Below, one piece after another: positions 7,430 through 9,336 of a DNA stretch of 9,336 nt. The position numbers and the translations under genes are program-made. Position 1 is the first letter of the stretch. The number at the start of each line of letters is the position of its first letter. This DNA comes from Bacteroidota bacterium (GTDB lineage: Bacteria > Pseudomonadota > Alphaproteobacteria > Puniceispirillales > Puniceispirillaceae): assembly GCA_009936825.1 (NCBI GenBank), contig JAACDV010000137.1:1-9336 (forward strand), in the 5' to 3' direction. The notes beneath the pieces are model-generated. The model was not told the origin of the DNA. It ran no database searches and was given only the letters and a program-made list of their open reading frames with translations.

Positions 7430-7629
7430 GGTCTTGCGATCTTCATCCTGCGGTCAAACAAAAGGGGGCAGCGGCATTTCACTGCGGCATGTGTCAGTAC
7501 ACAATAGGTTTATAGCAAAATCAAAAGCTGTTTTGCCAGCATCTATATGACAATTCCCCGCCAGCCAGAAAATCCAGCCAGATTCAGGGTAAATTTTTTG
7601 CCATTAGAAATGAAGGGAGAAGCATTGGA
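7430..7629 (-). other. 200-bp intergenic gap, likely leader of the yebC-ruv operon
   Basis: This is the largest gap between protein genes in the window. I see no open frame of quality, no tRNA and no hairpin followed by a U-run that would end the upstream transcript. It is more AT-rich than its neighbours, as promoter regions usually are. It contains an exact direct repeat of CCAGCCAG (plus-strand 7561-7568 and 7574-7581, 13 bp start to start), which may be incidental or a paired operator. Because everything downstream is closely packed, this gap is the natural place for the main promoter of yebC-ruvCAB-ybgC. Confidence 0.5.
7509..7538 (-). promoter_or_regulatory. Weak candidate promoter for yebC-ruv
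   Basis: On the minus strand TATAAA (7514-7509) lies 18 bases after TGGCAA (7538-7533), giving a possible -10/-35 pair and a leader of about 70 bases before yebC. The -35 match to TTGACA is poor (three of six). I list it only because it is the best pair I can see in the gap; it may be wrong. Confidence 0.2.
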
Positions 7630-8433
7630 TCAGGCATCGGTGCTGATCAGATGACCGCCGCGGCGCATCGGTTCAATCGCAATGGCACGGCCAGCAGCAT
7701 CGCTTTCAACCAAAATGCCGCATAAGGTCACCTCACCAAGGGAAACCGAAAGCCGGGGCCCGTCAGTGCCGATAAACCGCGCCGTTGCAGCCGCTTTATC
7801 CATGCCGATCACGCTGTCATAATCGCCACGCATGCCGGCATCGGGTTGATAGGCAGTGCCGCCTTTCAAAATATGGTGATCTGCGGTCGGAATATGCGTA
7901 TGTGTTCCCACCACCAGCGACGCCCGCCCGTCCGCCATATGGCCAAGCGCCATTTTTTCCGACGTTGCCTCTCCATGAACATCAACCATAATAAAATCAG
8001 CGTCGCGCCCCAGCTTGTTGCGAACCAAAGCGCCATCCAGCGCCTGAAATACCGGATCATTCGCCGCCATGAACAAATTGGCAATAACGTTGATGACCAC
8101 CAGCCGCTGACCAGCCGCATTCGTTACTTGAACAACACCGTTCCCCGGCGTTCCTTCAGCCATATTCAGCGGCCGCAATAATCGTGGTTCGGTCTGGATA
8201 TAATCAATCATCTCGCGTTTATCCCATACATGATTGCCGGTTGTCAGAACATCAATTCCGGCGGCAAACAGATCCTGACAAATCGTCGGAGTTACGCCGA
8301 AACCGCCAGCGGCATTTTCACAATTTACCACAATAAAATCGAGGTTGAACTCGCGCCGCAGATCGGCAACGCCCGCAATTACGGCATTGCGCGCGGCACG
8401 TCCAACAATGTCACCAAGAAACAAAACGCGCAT
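7630..8433 (-). CDS. TIGR00282/YmdB-type metallophosphoesterase
   Basis: The 267-residue protein belongs to the calcineurin-like phosphoesterase subfamily that includes Bacillus YmdB, which has 2',3'-cyclic nucleotide phosphodiesterase activity and affects RNA processing and motility/biofilm choice there. The role in Alphaproteobacteria is not settled. All expected dinuclear metal ligands are visible: Asp8 in LFLGDIVGR, Glu39 and Asn40 in NCENAAGG, Asn67 and His68 in TTGNHVWDKRE, His153 in VDVHGEATSEK, and His178 and His180 in GTHTHIPTAD. No signal peptide or membrane segment is seen, so it should act in the cytoplasm. Its ATG overlaps the stop of the upstream cyclo-ligase gene by one base (TAATG), implying coupled translation. 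It ends 200 bp before yebC. Confidence 0.93.
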   Translation of the reverse strand: MRVLFLGDIVGRAARNAVIAGVADLRREFNLDFIVVNCENAAGGFGVTPTICQDLFAAGIDVLTTGNHVWDKREMIDYIQTEPRLLRPLNMAEGTPGNGVVQVTNAAGQRLVVINVIANLFMAANDPVFQALDGALVRNKLGRDADFIMVDVHGEATSEKMALGHMADGRASLVVGTHTHIPTADHHILKGGTAYQPDAGMRGDYDSVIGMDKAAATARFIGTDGPRLSVSLGEVTLCGILVESDAAGRAIAIEPMRRGGHLISTDA

Positions 8434-9125
8434 TAGACCTCTCCAGAGTCTGCGGAATCAAAATCCGGATGGTGAAGGTCACCCGGGGTTAAAACGGCGT
8501 CAAGCGCCACATCAAAAGGCCCAACCGGAACGCGGTCGACACGCTGGCCATCATAGGCAATGCCAATCGCCGTTACCGCGTGTCCGGCCTTACGCATACC
8601 AGCGATTGTCCGATCATAAAACCCGCCGCCATAACCAAGCCGCCAGCATTTATGATCAAACGCCAGCATCGGCGCCAGAATCACCCGCGGGATTACCACC
8701 GGATGCCTTACCATTTTTTGCGTTCCATCATCGATTGGTGGTTGAAGGGTGTTATAAGGGCCATCAACCAGCGGATCGCCCGGTGCCCATTGATGAAAAA
8801 CCAGCGGATTTCCGGGCAGAGGGGTGACCGGCATCGCCGTTACCAGCCCCATCCGGGCAAGGGCAGAGATTAACGGCAACGGCGATAATTCAGATCGAAT
8901 GGGAAGATAGGCGGCCACAACGCCGTCCTCGGCCAATCCGGCAATAAGCGCGGCGTGCGCGGCGATAGCATGCGCAGCTTCTAGGTGAGTCACGTCAGCC
9001 GTTTTAGCCAGAGCAGCCCGCGTTTTGGCTGCCGTAATACGAAGATCAGCCTTGGCGGCAGCGATGACATCACCCGCAAGAGCAGAGGCCGGACTTTGGG
9101 GTGAAGCATCGTTAGTGTCTGACAT
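8433..9125 (-). CDS. ygfA: 5-formyltetrahydrofolate cyclo-ligase (MTHFS)
   Basis: The enzyme uses ATP to convert 5-formyl-THF to 5,10-methenyl-THF, returning this storage folate to the one-carbon pool. The 230-residue product has a slightly long N-terminus (about 20 polar/Ala residues before AKADLRITAAKTRAAL). It then shows the substrate region VAAYLPIRSEL (70-80) and the ATP/Mg signature RLGYGGGFYDR (162-172) preceded by LAPMLAFD. The C-terminal VPVGPFDVALDAVLTPGD corresponds to the family's VPxEPHDxxLDxxxTE. Two motif departures are visible: SPLPLI where many members have DTRPLI, and GPFD where EPHD is usual. The ATG at 9125 has AGGG four bases upstream. It sits directly after the 6S RNA locus, the arrangement known for ssrS-ygfA, and is coupled to the phosphoesterase gene downstream. 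Confidence 0.93.
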   Translation of the reverse strand: MSDTNDASPQSPASALAGDVIAAAKADLRITAAKTRAALAKTADVTHLEAAHAIAAHAALIAGLAEDGVVAAYLPIRSELSPLPLISALARMGLVTAMPVTPLPGNPLVFHQWAPGDPLVDGPYNTLQPPIDDGTQKMVRHPVVIPRVILAPMLAFDHKCWRLGYGGGFYDRTIAGMRKAGHAVTAIGIAYDGQRVDRVPVGPFDVALDAVLTPGDLHHPDFDSADSGEV

Positions 9126-9149
9126 AAAACCCTGATGCTATTAATTTTG

Positions 9150-9305
9150 TTCCTGAAAGGCCCCAACTAAGGTAGGCGGCGACAACCAGCGCAACCGTTG
9201 GCAGTCTCATCCTCTGTGGCCTGCTGTGCAGGTGGGCGCCGCGAATAGCCGAACCACGGCTCGGCCAGAGACAGCTCCCAAGAGAAAATAATGGCCCCAG
9301 GGATC
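9150..9305 (-). ncRNA. ssrS: 6S RNA (SsrS), RNA polymerase-binding regulator
   Basis: 6S RNA mimics an open promoter and sequesters housekeeping RNA polymerase; in many proteobacteria it lies just upstream of the cyclo-ligase gene, as here. The minus-strand sequence can fold into one long rod. The ends pair CCTGGGG (9301-9295) with TTTCAGG (9158-9152) using some G-U pairs. Inner helices pair TTGG (9281-9278) with CCAA (9201-9198) and GTCTC (9272-9268) with GAGAC (9208-9204). Two perfect small hairpins lie in the apical part: GCCGA/TCGGC (9265-9248) and CCTGC/GCAGG (9232-9220). The length of about 155 bases fits the family. Ends are estimated from the closing stem. A promoter would lie at the window edge; only a weak GCGACA -35-like hexamer (9335-9330) is visible. 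The rest of the upstream locus, often zapA, is outside the window. Confidence 0.75.
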
Positions 9306-9336
9306 GAAATTCCAAACGCGGGGTCCAGTTGTCGCT

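Noticed and set aside
6824..7507. 227-codon open frame on the plus strand opposite yebC
   Set aside because: It lies almost wholly antisense to the clear yebC gene, shows no family motif and has the irregular Cys/Arg-rich composition of a shadow frame.
9112..9315. 67-codon minus-strand open frame upstream of the cyclo-ligase gene
   Set aside because: It covers the predicted 6S RNA, overlaps the cyclo-ligase start and lacks any protein motif; the paired structure explains the region better.
1..9336. Mobile element, CRISPR array, toxin-antitoxin or defence system
   Set aside because: No transposase or integrase frames, no terminal inverted repeats with target duplications, no regularly spaced repeats and no unknown gene cluster; all coding space is taken by recognised housekeeping genes.

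Overview
The window is a chromosomal housekeeping segment from an alphaproteobacterium, and every supported gene lies on the minus strand. The strongest taxonomic clue is the gene order. Read in the direction of transcription it is 6S RNA, 5-formyltetrahydrofolate cyclo-ligase, a TIGR00282/YmdB-type metallophosphoesterase, yebC, ruvC, ruvA, ruvB, ybgC, tolQ, tolR, tolA, tolB, and the first codons of what is probably pal. The fusion of the yebC-ruvCAB block to ybgC-tolQRAB-pal is characteristic of Alphaproteobacteria. A Rhodospirillales-like or SAR116-like marine lineage would fit, but that is only an impression. Base composition looks even across the window, and I see no sign of recent transfer.

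Layout from the right edge (upstream) to the left edge (downstream): about 9150-9305 is a structured non-coding RNA whose position and folding fit 6S RNA, the regulator of RNA polymerase. Next come fthC/ygfA (8433-9125) and the metallophosphoesterase (7630-8433), coupled by a one-base TAATG overlap. A 200-bp gap (7430-7629) separates them from yebC and is the most likely site for the promoter of the next operon. yebC, ruvC, ruvA, ruvB and ybgC (7429 down to 3833) are packed with ATGA overlaps or direct abutment. A 71-bp gap leads to tolQ, tolR and tolA (3761 down to 1525), again tightly coupled. A 116-bp gap before tolB (1408 down to 80) holds an unexplained perfect inverted repeat, a second small hairpin and an 18-bp tandem repeat. 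The reading frame open at the left edge (1-53) is probably the start of pal.

Functions fall into three groups. RuvC, RuvA and RuvB resolve Holliday junctions, and YebC is a translation/regulatory factor now linked to polyproline decoding. TolQ, TolR, TolA, TolB and Pal form the energised inner-to-outer membrane machine that constricts the envelope during division, with the YbgC thioesterase as their usual partner. The upstream pair serves one-carbon metabolism and an uncertain phosphodiesterase role next to 6S RNA. The key catalytic residues I checked are intact: RuvC D7/E67/D138/D141, RuvB Walker A/B, TolR D27, TolQ T160/T193, YmdB-type metal ligands and YbgC D30.

I found no mobile element, CRISPR array, tRNA, rRNA or unknown multi-gene system. 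This is mostly an ordinary region. The points worth a second look are small: the dyad and tandem repeat before tolB, the ten-proline run in TolA in the same locus as yebC, the 6S RNA locus, and a few departures from family motifs.
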